Assembly (NCBI RefSeq): GCF_043757465.1 | Contig: NZ_JAYVPL010000035.1 | Coordinates: forward strand, 1 to 29,399 | Source: Armatimonas sp043757465 | Lineage (GTDB): Bacteria > Armatimonadota > Armatimonadia > Armatimonadales > Armatimonadaceae | DNA: 29,399 bases | Reading direction: 5' to 3' | Shown here: positions 22,907-29,399 of the stretch, one piece after another | Numbering within the stretch: position 1 is the first letter of the stretch | Layout: the number at the start of each line of letters is the position of its first letter | Notes under the pieces: generated by a model | Databases searched by the model: none | Told to the model about the DNA's origin: nothing | The model's input: only the letters and a program-made list of their open reading frames with translations | Program-made: the position numbers and the translations under genes

Positions 22907-22978
22907 AGCCGACGACAGGACTCGAACCCGCGACCCGCTGTTTACAAAACAGCCGCTCTACCACTGAGCTACATCGGC
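22907..22978 (-). tRNA. tRNA-Thr (anticodon UGU)
   Basis: Acceptor stem GCCGATG pairs with CGTCGGC (one T-G), D arm has AGCTCAGTGGTAGAGC, anticodon stem GCTGT/ACAGC encloses TTTGTAA with anticodon TGT, and the T arm is CGGGTTCGAGTCCTG. CCA is not encoded. It lies 26 bases upstream of tRNA-Tyr on the same strand; a Thr-Tyr order is also common in tRNA-tuf clusters of other bacteria, but no tuf gene is here. Confidence 0.95.
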
Positions 22979-23071
22979 AAGCTCGCCCCTATCTTACACG
23001 GCGACGCGGGTTGAATATTATCACGCTTCCCTAAGCCCCGCAAGCGATTTTCGCGTATACTTGAGAGAATT

Positions 23072-24151
23072 GTGAGAGCCTATTTCCCCCATCTCGATGG
23101 CCTGCGCGGCCTGGCAGCGCTGTATGTGGTCGTCCACCATGCGTTTCTTCTTTGCGCCCAGGTATTCCCGATCCGTGCCAAGAACAACCTAGCCGATGGC
23201 CTGCTCTATGGTCACTTAGCCGTGGATGTGTTTATCGTGCTCTCAGGGTTCTGTCTGGCGCTCCCGGAAAAGGCCACTGATGCAAAAGTGTTCTACCTCA
23301 AGCGAGCCAAGCGCATCTTGCCCGCCTACTTTGCCGTTCTGGCCGCCTCGGTGGCGCACGCGCTCTACTGGAACGGTGGGCCGCTAGATTTTCGCGCTCT
23401 CGGGCTGCATGGGCTACTTCTGCAAGATGTCTTCCCCGAGACCATCGTCGCCTTCAACCAGCCGCTCTGGAGCGTCGCGGTGGAGTGGAAGATCTATTTT
23501 TTGTTCCCCACCCTGCTCTGGCTCCTCGCCAAGCCACGCGGAGTATTTCTAACGCTGCTCGCCACGGCGCTACTGGGCTACGGCCTCACGCGCGTCTTTA
23601 TGCTTCAGGGAAGAACTACTGCTGAGCTGGGCCACACTTGCCCCTGGTATGTGTTTCTCTTTGGCATGGGAGTCTGCTCGGGGTATCTCACGACGCGCTG
23701 GGACGGCGAGAAAAAGCGCCTCGCGGTGGTGGTTTTCGCGCTGGTTTCTAGCGTTCTGCTGCTGGGCCTGCTCTTTATCTTCCCGATGGAGCACGCGGAG
23801 GCTGATCTTGCCCGTGCGTTTCCGGTGATTGACCCGGTGATGGGCGCTCTCACGGCGGCCTGTCTGGCACTGTGGCACGCACGGCCCCCGAAATTGCTCA
23901 CCCTGCGCCCCGTGGTCTTCTGCGGCACCTTCGCCTACTCGATCTACCTGATCCACTTCCCCGTTTTAGAGATGCTCGCCAAGAAAGTGATCAAGTCGCT
24001 CTTGCCTGCCGCAGCGCAGGAGCTTCAGACACTCGCGTTGCTCGGGCTAGGACTGCCGCTAGTGCTGGGGGCGGCGTGGGTCTCGTGGCGGCTCTTTGAA
24101 AAACCGTTTCAGCGCAGTGCTTCTGCAACCACGTCGTCAAGAGAGAGCTGA
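23072..24151 (+). CDS. Membrane acyltransferase, acyltransferase-3 (OafA/YrhL-like) family
   Basis: The 359-residue protein opens with YFPHLDGLRGLAALYVVVHH, the signature first helix of the family (LDGLRGxAAxxVxxxH, catalytic-type histidine), continues with AVDVFIVLSGFCLALP, YLKRAKRILPAYFAV (R-x-x-R-I-x-P), then QPLWSVAVEWKIYFLFPTLL, and ends with FCGTFAYSIYLIHFPVLEML. About ten membrane helices are present; no C-terminal SGNH domain. Such enzymes O-acylate cell-surface glycans, lipids or antibiotics; the acceptor is not predictable. The start is GTG (23072), with TATACT at 23056-23061 and only a weak GAGA upstream, suggesting a very short leader. It is divergent from the tRNA pair. Confidence 0.9.
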   Translation: MRAYFPHLDGLRGLAALYVVVHHAFLLCAQVFPIRAKNNLADGLLYGHLAVDVFIVLSGFCLALPEKATDAKVFYLKRAKRILPAYFAVLAASVAHALYWNGGPLDFRALGLHGLLLQDVFPETIVAFNQPLWSVAVEWKIYFLFPTLLWLLAKPRGVFLTLLATALLGYGLTRVFMLQGRTTAELGHTCPWYVFLFGMGVCSGYLTTRWDGEKKRLAVVVFALVSSVLLLGLLFIFPMEHAEADLARAFPVIDPVMGALTAACLALWHARPPKLLTLRPVVFCGTFAYSIYLIHFPVLEMLAKKVIKSLLPAAAQELQTLALLGLGLPLVLGAAWVSWRLFEKPFQRSASATTSSRES

Positions 24152-24324
24152 GAGCCTCTCTGCAGGGCCGCTTCAATCGCCAGCAGTCTGCGTGTGAGTA
24201 GTCGGCCTGAGGATTGGCCAGAATTCCTGCCCCCAGAAGCGCACGAGCACGCTAGCCAGAGGAACTCGATGAGAAGACTGTGAGTTTTCCGAGGAGCTGC
24301 ACCTCGCCTTGCGTCATGTGTCCT

Positions 24325-24852
24325 TCAGGCCCCTATTGTACCGGCGTCTTCTTGCTCTTCCGCAATGACGCGTTGGAGTGCCTGGAGCTCATAGAGATGG
24401 AGCTGATCTTTGGGGCGATTGGCAGCACGCTTCATGGCAATCAGATCGTCAATGGAGGCAACCCGCACCGTAAAATCCCCCATGTCCATCACCACGGAGC
24501 GCTCCCAGAGCCCGTCAAAAGAGTCAACTCCGTCGGGAAGCGGTAGAAGGTCAATATCTCCCAGGCTGGTCTTGAGGTTCAGAAACCGCACGCGCTTGAG
24601 CTGTGGGACGGTCACTTGAAAGGGATTATGAACCGGCCAGCCCAGAGGACGCGGCTTGAGCTGGTTCATCGCCTCCGCCACTCGCTCACAGTTATCTTCG
24701 TCACGGGCGTAGCTAAAATCGAAGTCTTTGGTGACGTTGCGCCCCCCGTGCAGGTTTAATGCAACGCCTCCCACAATCACAAACTGGATACCGGCTTCTT
24801 GGAGCATCTTGGCTGCTTCGACAAAACGAGGATCAAGCACGGCGTTGGGCAC
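24325..24852 (-). CDS. Nucleotidyltransferase-fold protein (DUF6036/AbiEii-like)
   Basis: A 175-residue protein with VIVGGVALNLHGGRNVTKDFDF: the GG of a minimal nucleotidyltransferase at 28-29, then D43-x-D45 as metal-binding carboxylates, and a likely third acidic strand in SLGDIDLLPLP. The segment VASIDDLIAMKRAANRPKDQ matches the family C-terminal motif (dLIaMKraanRpKDl). Proteins of this type are often partners in two-gene toxin-antitoxin-like modules or transfer nucleotides to unknown targets. The start is GTG at 24852 with a perfect AGGAGG six bases upstream; the frame stays open beyond it but without better signals. It overlaps the upstream 76-residue gene by 20 bases, so both are one transcription unit. 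Confidence 0.85.
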   Translation of the reverse strand: MPNAVLDPRFVEAAKMLQEAGIQFVIVGGVALNLHGGRNVTKDFDFSYARDEDNCERVAEAMNQLKPRPLGWPVHNPFQVTVPQLKRVRFLNLKTSLGDIDLLPLPDGVDSFDGLWERSVVMDMGDFTVRVASIDDLIAMKRAANRPKDQLHLYELQALQRVIAEEQEDAGTIGA

Positions 24853-25063
24853 GTCTGACCTCCTGGTTCTTTTGGGCAATCTCTTGCAACCAGAGCATGC
24901 CAGCAGCATTGCGTTCCGCTTCTTCTAGGCGCTGGCGAGGTGTCAGGCGGCGGTTTTCTCGGAGAGCATCGAGGGGAATCCCGTTCTCATCGGGGTCGCC
25001 GTTGCCACGGGCATTGAGCCAGTCAATAATCTCATCATCGGTTTGGGGAAAGGAGGCTTCCAT
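24833..25063 (-). CDS. Small protein paired with nucleotidyltransferase
   Basis: A 76-residue, highly charged, probably all-helical protein (MEASFPQTDDEIIDWLNARG, then ENRRLTPRQRLEEAERNAAG). The L-T-P-x-x-R-L motif is common in short proteins encoded upstream of nucleotidyltransferase-fold genes. Its last 20 bases hold the ribosome-binding site and start of the nucleotidyltransferase, so translation is coupled. No Shine-Dalgarno sequence precedes its ATG; a TAAAAT -10-like box at 25070-25075 would put the transcript start on the A of the ATG. Function unknown; an antitoxin or substrate-adaptor role is only inference from the pairing. Confidence 0.65.
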   Translation of the reverse strand: MEASFPQTDDEIIDWLNARGNGDPDENGIPLDALRENRRLTPRQRLEEAERNAAGMLWLQEIAQKNQEVRRAQRRA

Positions 25064-25069
25064 ACGGCT

Positions 25070-25075
25070 ATTTTA
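25070..25075 (-). promoter_or_regulatory. Possible leaderless-type -10 (TAAAAT)
   Basis: TAAAAT on the minus strand ends seven bases before the ATG of the 76-residue gene, placing the transcript start at the start codon. No -35 is recognisable. The rest of the 207-base gap 25064-25270 shows no gene. Confidence 0.3.
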
Positions 25076-25270
25076 TCTTGCTTGGCTCCCTTACACCGCC
25101 CTACTGCCAGATTAGGCTCTGCTGGGCAGAGTCCTGGATATACTTGACCGCACGACGGAAGGAGCTAGCCCAGAGCCGGAGATCCTTGAAAGTGCAGATC
25201 AATCTCAAATAAGTACGCCTGGCTCTGAATAACTGCCACCTGCTTTCGATAGATTAGCGAGTCATAGAAC

Positions 25271-26722
25271 TCATGATTCGTCGGTATCGGAGACGATGTA
25301 GGCGCGCCCTGAACCCGCTGGGGCGATGCGCTGCCACTTCTTCTGGGTCGGGTTGCCCGTGTAGAACTGACGCACCAAGCTCGTGGTGTGCAGGCTCGCC
25401 AGAAAGAGCGCCAGCGCCGCAATTCCCCCGACAGTGAGCTTGGCCGACGGCGGGAGCTTGCGCGTGACCGCCTCCAGCGCCGTGAGTAGCAGGAGCACGA
25501 GCAAGGGCGCGGCGGCGGTGAAGTAGCGCCCACACGACTGCAAGACGTTCCAGTCCACGAAGAGCATCTGCTGGAGCACCACCGCGACCAGAAAGAACAA
25601 GACACTTCCCGCCGCCCAGAGCGCGGCTCGGATCACAGGATCACTCGGGGCGAGCTTGCGGCGCACTTGCGACGCGTTCCAGAAGAGCGTGAGGCCAATT
25701 GCCAAGTCCACCAAGAGCAAGTACGCCGCGTTCTGCACCATGCCGTCGTAGCTGCCTGGAAGCAGGCTCCCGATCAGCCAGAACGGTGTCCAGCCCGTCG
25801 CCGCCCAGAAAAGCACCGTGATCAGTGGCGTGAACTGGGTCGGGGAGCCGCTTGGCCGAATCCCCGCGCCGAAAAAATCTGCAAGAGTCGCGCCGTTTGC
25901 TAAGAGCGGGTTATCGAAAGGCCGGATTAGGGGCTTACCGTAGCTGGTGACGTTGTACAAGAGCCACGGTGCAAGCATCAGCATCGCAAGCCCCAACGCG
26001 ATTGCCAGCGGCTTGAGCGACCGCTTCTTAAACACCATCCCCAGCGCCACGATCGCCGCCAAGCACCAGATCGCCGATGTCAGCCTGGTCAGAAGCGCCA
26101 GTCCTAGGGCAAGCCCCAGCCAGAGACTTTGCTTGGTAGTTGGCACACGCCCCTCGCGGCAAATGCGCACGACTTGCAGCCAGCTCCACGCCCCCAAAAC
26201 CATCGCCAGTGGCTCGTTGGAGACATGGCCCATCAAGTGCCCGAAGATCGGGACAAAGGCCATGAGCGGCGGTACGCTCAGTGCCACCAGCTTACTCTCC
26301 GGGAAGACCAGCCGCGCCGCTTTTGCGGCCAGCGCAATGGCAATTGCACCGAGCAGGACACAAAGCCCGCGCCAGAGGGTCCAGAAAAGCACGCCCTGAC
26401 TGCCAAAAATCTTCCAGAGCGGCACGGAGAGAAGAAAAAACAGCGGCGGGTGCTGCGCCTGATAACACACAAACTCGGCTTCGCTCTTGCGCTGCTCCGG
26501 TGTGGGGCGGGGCAGCTTGCCGGTCTCCGCCAGTGAGCGCACGTAGATCAAGTACTCTTTCTCATCTGGCCCCAGCCCCGCAACGACGGGCGTGCTCCGC
26601 TGTGCCTGGGGCACGGAGTCGGGGAGGGAGAGCTCTTGGACGGGCGTGCCAGCAACATAGGTCCAGGAGAGAAGAAAATAGAGAAGTAGAGTGCCAAGCA
26701 GGCTCACACGGGCCAGATTCAT
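25271..26722 (-). CDS. GT-C type membrane glycosyltransferase (ArnT/PMT-like)
   Basis: A 483-residue protein with about eleven hydrophobic helices. After the first helix an outer loop carries GLGPDEKEYLIYVRSLAETG, with the D-E pair that stands where GT-C enzymes keep their catalytic acidic residue, and then CYQAQHPPLFFLLSVPLWKIF, the H-P-P-L motif typical of ArnT/PMT/GT39/GT83 relatives. LLTRLTSAIWCLAAIVALG and SCGRYFTAAAPLLVLLLL are further typical segments (R-Y-x-x-x-x-x-P before the last helices). These enzymes transfer a sugar from a polyprenyl-phosphate carrier to lipid or protein at the outer face; donor and acceptor cannot be told. It is divergent from the MFS gene with 90 bases between. 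Confidence 0.8.
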   Translation of the reverse strand: MNLARVSLLGTLLLYFLLSWTYVAGTPVQELSLPDSVPQAQRSTPVVAGLGPDEKEYLIYVRSLAETGKLPRPTPEQRKSEAEFVCYQAQHPPLFFLLSVPLWKIFGSQGVLFWTLWRGLCVLLGAIAIALAAKAARLVFPESKLVALSVPPLMAFVPIFGHLMGHVSNEPLAMVLGAWSWLQVVRICREGRVPTTKQSLWLGLALGLALLTRLTSAIWCLAAIVALGMVFKKRSLKPLAIALGLAMLMLAPWLLYNVTSYGKPLIRPFDNPLLANGATLADFFGAGIRPSGSPTQFTPLITVLFWAATGWTPFWLIGSLLPGSYDGMVQNAAYLLLVDLAIGLTLFWNASQVRRKLAPSDPVIRAALWAAGSVLFFLVAVVLQQMLFVDWNVLQSCGRYFTAAAPLLVLLLLTALEAVTRKLPPSAKLTVGGIAALALFLASLHTTSLVRQFYTGNPTQKKWQRIAPAGSGRAYIVSDTDES

Positions 26723-26812
26723 AGGGTTTCATTCCCCACGCTCTGGCCGAATCCCTTGTTGAGGCAACTCACGGGAGGAAATCCCCCTTCACGCCCCGAA
26801 CCAAAGGGCGTT

Positions 26813-28081
26813 ATGCCAAAGACGACAGCCGTGACTTCTCCCCACTATAAGTGGGCGGTGGTCGGCATGCTCTGGTTCATCTGCTTCTTCAACTACGCAG
26901 ACCGCCTGGCGATCTTCTCCGTATTCCCACTTCTCCAGAAAGACCTGGGCTTCTCCAAGACCGAGCTTGGAGTAATTGGAGCGGCGTTTACCTGGGTCTA
27001 CGCGATCACGGCCCCGTTTGCCGGTCATGTCGGGGATCGGATGCCGCGCAAGTGGGTGATCCTCGGAGGGCTCTATGTCTGGAGCCTGGTGACCGGGCTG
27101 ACGGCTCACTGCACGCGGGTGATCCACTTTATCCTGGTGCGCGGTGCCGAGGGTCTGGGCGAGACATTCTACTTCCCCGCCTCCATGGCACTCATCAGCG
27201 ACTACCATAGCCCCAGGACCCGCTCCCGCGCCATCGGCCTACACCAGACCAGCATCTACGCCGGGACAATTGGTGGCGGCGCTCTGGCCGGATGGATGGG
27301 CGAGAAGTACGGCTGGTACTCGCCGTTCTGGGTGCTGGCCGGCGCAGGAATTGTCTTGGGGTTTGTGCTGCAGCGCTTCATTCGCGAGCCGCAGCGCAAC
27401 CAGGCCGAGCGTGAAGAGGCTACTACGGACACCAAAGAGGTGCACCACTTGCCCCTCGGGCAGTTTTTGCGAGAGTTTGCGAGAACCAAAACGGCGGTTC
27501 TGCTGATTGTCGCCTACTTTGGGGCGAATCTCGTGGGGCTGGTCTTCCTGACCTGGATGCCCACTTTTCTCACCGAGAAGTTCCACCTGAAGCTTGCTGT
27601 GGCGGGGCTGGGGGCGACCCTGTTTATTCAGCTTGCCAGCATGGTCGGCTCAGTGCTGGGCGGGGTGATCGCGGACCGCTGGAGCCAGAGCCAGGTGTCG
27701 GGGCGCATTCTCGTGCAAGCCGTCGCCGCCCTGGTTGGTGCCCCGTTTATCGTGCTCTGTGGCTGGACACGCGACCCTTGGATGCTGATTCTGGCCATGT
27801 CCTGCTTCGGGCTCTGCAAGGGCATGTACGACTCCAACCTCACCGCCGCCTTCTACGATGTGATTAGCCCCGCGCGGCGCAGCACCGCGACCGGGCTGAT
27901 GAATCTCTTAGGCTGGCTCGGGGCGGGTCTGGGCTCTCTGGTGATTGGGGTCGCGGTGGATCACGGGATCACCATGAGCGTCGCGATCTCCTCAACGGGT
28001 GGCGTCTACCTCGCCGTGGCAGCGACACTTTTCGCTGCCGCCCGGTGGACAGCAGCCAAAGATATTGCCGCCGCCCGCTAG
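26813..28081 (+). CDS. MFS transporter, anion:cation symporter-like
   Basis: The 422-residue protein has twelve predicted helices. The first reads WFICFFNYADRLAIFSVFPL, the N-Y-x-D-R signature of the ACS/ExuT-like branch; motif A appears as GDRMPRKWVILGG after helix 2; EGLGETFYFPASMALISDYH carries the helix 4 region; a second-half repeat is GGVIADRWSQSQVSGR. Relatives import organic anions such as hexuronates or other sugar acids by proton symport; the substrate is undefined. I take the ATG at 26813 (MPKTTAVTSPHYKW); an in-frame start 19 codons upstream is possible but less likely. Its stop shares a CTAG with the convergent gene's stop. Confidence 0.88.
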   Translation: MPKTTAVTSPHYKWAVVGMLWFICFFNYADRLAIFSVFPLLQKDLGFSKTELGVIGAAFTWVYAITAPFAGHVGDRMPRKWVILGGLYVWSLVTGLTAHCTRVIHFILVRGAEGLGETFYFPASMALISDYHSPRTRSRAIGLHQTSIYAGTIGGGALAGWMGEKYGWYSPFWVLAGAGIVLGFVLQRFIREPQRNQAEREEATTDTKEVHHLPLGQFLREFARTKTAVLLIVAYFGANLVGLVFLTWMPTFLTEKFHLKLAVAGLGATLFIQLASMVGSVLGGVIADRWSQSQVSGRILVQAVAALVGAPFIVLCGWTRDPWMLILAMSCFGLCKGMYDSNLTAAFYDVISPARRSTATGLMNLLGWLGAGLGSLVIGVAVDHGITMSVAISSTGGVYLAVAATLFAAARWTAAKDIAAAR

Positions 28082-29247
28082 CGCATCACCTCTTTCCAGT
28101 GCGCGGGTGTTGCCAGCGGCTTGTAGGCAATATTAAGGTCTGGCGTCTCTAATTTCACGCCTTTCTGGTAGTGGCTCTCGATCCCGTAGGCCAGAATCCC
28201 CGTGGTGAGGTAGGTACGAGCACTGGGAGCCGTGGGTTTGCCCGAAAGATACATCTCCTCCAGCGCACGTACCGTCGCGGAGAAGTGCTTCAGGCGCGGT
28301 ACCTCGTCTAAGAAATACGATGCCGCCACGATCTCTTTCTTTCCCCTCTCCCGGTAGCCAAAGGCAAACTCCTGGGAGTAGCCATTTGCCATTAGAACCG
28401 TCATGCGCTGGCCATCACGGTAGGTAATGTCGAAGGCATGGACATCGCTCACGAAGTCCTGCGGCTTTCGATTGGGCTTTTTTAGCGACGCTAGAGCGGC
28501 ATCAGCAATCTCCTTGGGCCACCGTCCGTTATTGTGCGCCTCCCAGACCGCTGCGCCACTGAGCACCTGGACACTCTGAACTCCCTTTTCACCCCCTGCT
28601 CGGCTCTCGACAATATGCTGCCCCGTCTCAATCGCATGAAAGCCATAGGACTCCAGCCCCCCGTAACCCACCGCGATCACATGATCCAGGCGCTTGCCAC
28701 GTGGTAGAGGCACCAGCGGCTCGTACTTGGCAAAGGGCAGACTACTTCCCGCCATCCAGGGAATCTTCAGCTCCTGAATGGTCTGCCACATGTACTTGGC
28801 CCAGGTCCAGTTCCACGAGAGATGCTTATCGTTGAAGATCGGCACCACCCGCCCCGACTGCCGGAAGACATTGACCACCTGATCGAAGAGCTCACGGCGC
28901 GGGTAGAGCTGCTGGCCTTTCTCGTTGAGCGGGTAGGTTCCGTGCTCCCCAATAATCACCACCCCATCCACCGCCAGCGTGTCGCCGCCCAGACAGAGCG
29001 CCGTCGCCACCGACGGCGAGAGTGTGATGCCATGCTTCTTGGCGGTAGCGAGTCCAATGTCGTTGGGGGCGATCTCCATCAGGTGCATTGAGGCAACCTC
29101 GCACAGCGGCGGCTCGTAGTGATCGTCGAACTGCTTGCCCTCTAAGAACTTGGTGCAGTAGCAGATCCCGTGACTGGTCGCGCCGTACTGGGTCAACAAA
29201 ACCGCAAGTCTAGGCTTCTTTACCTGGGAGGAACTCGAAATATTCAT
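28078..29247 (-). CDS. Conserved-looking protein of unknown function, possibly Rossmann-like N terminus
   Basis: A 389-residue protein beginning MNISSSSQVKKPRLAVLLTQ and continuing GATSHGICYCTKFLEG. It contains VDGVVIIGEHGTYPLNEKGQ with LYPRRELFDQVVNVFRQSGR, VVPIFNDKHLSWNW, and HVIAVGYGGLESYGFHAIET. The alternation of hydrophobic strands and glycine turns (RLAVLLTQYG; GVVIIGEHG; VIAVGYGG) suggests an alpha/beta cytoplasmic protein related in layout to Gfo/Idh-type proteins, but no dinucleotide motif is clear. I recall similar uncharacterised proteins in Armatimonadota and Planctomycetota. The start is uncertain: ATG at 29247 has a weak AGAGAG; a TTG at 29280 sits one base after AGGAGGA, too close for normal use. 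It is convergent with the MFS gene. Confidence 0.7.
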   Translation of the reverse strand: MNISSSSQVKKPRLAVLLTQYGATSHGICYCTKFLEGKQFDDHYEPPLCEVASMHLMEIAPNDIGLATAKKHGITLSPSVATALCLGGDTLAVDGVVIIGEHGTYPLNEKGQQLYPRRELFDQVVNVFRQSGRVVPIFNDKHLSWNWTWAKYMWQTIQELKIPWMAGSSLPFAKYEPLVPLPRGKRLDHVIAVGYGGLESYGFHAIETGQHIVESRAGGEKGVQSVQVLSGAAVWEAHNNGRWPKEIADAALASLKKPNRKPQDFVSDVHAFDITYRDGQRMTVLMANGYSQEFAFGYRERGKKEIVAASYFLDEVPRLKHFSATVRALEEMYLSGKPTAPSARTYLTTGILAYGIESHYQKGVKLETPDLNIAYKPLATPAHWKEVMR

Positions 29248-29333
29248 GATGCTCTCTGATTCTCGCCCCTCAACAAACAATCCTCCTCAGTTTCATCCGA
29301 TACACGGTCATTCAGTTTTAACCTCCCCCTGCC

Positions 29334-29373
29334 TCGTTCCTCGGCTTCCCCCTCCGGCTCTCGGTCGTTCCTC
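29334..29373. repeat. Polypyrimidine-rich short direct repeat at window end
   Basis: TCGTTCCTC occurs at 29334-29342 and 29365-29373, 31 bases apart, within a C/T-rich stretch (29321-29399) that also repeats CCCCCT-like runs. On the minus strand it reads as GAGGAACGA units with GGAGGGGGA. It may be part of a dispersed intergenic repeat; the unit continues to the window end so its boundary is unknown. Confidence 0.35.
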
Positions 29374-29399
29374 CCTGCGAAGGGGGACAAAATAGGAAT

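Noticed and set aside
24118..24220. A minus-strand open stretch ending LLAIEAALQRGSQLSL...VAEALR, opposite the acyltransferase 3' end, resembling the C terminus of a cytoplasmic protein
   Set aside because: No start codon or upstream domain could be followed in frame; at most a decayed gene tail, not enough to annotate.
25165..25605. A 146-residue minus-strand frame overlapping the glycosyltransferase 3' end
   Set aside because: Arg/Ser/Cys-rich shadow frame of the membrane protein gene with no supporting motif.

Overview
The window carries a high-GC bacterial chromosome segment. A complete Alternative Complex III (ActA-F), a caa3-type cytochrome c oxidase, a CtaA-CtaB fusion, a ThuA plus Gfo/Idh/MocA pair and the general protein style fit Armatimonadota (Armatimonas-like) best. 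That assignment is inferred from gene content only; Chloroflexota, Planctomycetota or Acidobacteriota relatives are not excluded.

Layout. Positions 1-776 look like a decay zone: a short N-terminal fragment of what may be a membrane protein, an 86-residue small protein, and a retroviral-type (clan AA) aspartic protease cut off where the 3' end of smc begins. Smc occupies 777-4373 (minus). A possible 37-residue membrane peptide follows at 4437-4550 (plus). Next come a Gfo/Idh/MocA oxidoreductase and a ThuA-like protein (minus), which sit directly behind the terminator of the respiratory operon.

The core is one 13.4-kb minus-strand operon, 19829 down to 6443: actA-actB-actC-actD-actE-actF, a 145-residue single-TM protein, SCO, ctaC-ctaD-ctaE-ctaF. 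Genes are separated by at most about 10 bases or overlap by 1-4 bases. A good sigma70-like promoter (TTGACG-17-TACAAA) lies in front and a strong intrinsic terminator lies behind. Together they encode quinol:cytochrome c oxidoreductase and a terminal oxidase whose subunit II carries its own cytochrome c domain, so electrons can pass from quinol to O2 inside one supercomplex. SCO would load copper, and the upstream fused heme O/heme A synthase (19927-21804) would make heme A. Upstream of that fusion is a perfect 20-bp palindrome with a CRP/FNR-type core (GTGA-N6-TCAC), centred near -61.5 of a plausible start site.

From 21926 the content is housekeeping and accessory: prephenate dehydrogenase, a tRNA-Thr(UGU)/tRNA-Tyr(GUA) pair with a 14-bp terminator, a GTG-started membrane acyltransferase, a small-protein/nucleotidyltransferase pair, a GT-C type membrane glycosyltransferase, an MFS transporter, and a conserved-looking protein of unknown function that shares its stop position (CTAG) with the MFS gene.

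I did not see a CRISPR array, a complete insertion sequence or a clear new defence system. The most unusual signals are the joint loss of the canonical Mg-site residues in both oxidase subunits I and II, the roughly 100-residue soluble insertion in subunit III, the CRP-like operator, and the truncated genes beside smc.
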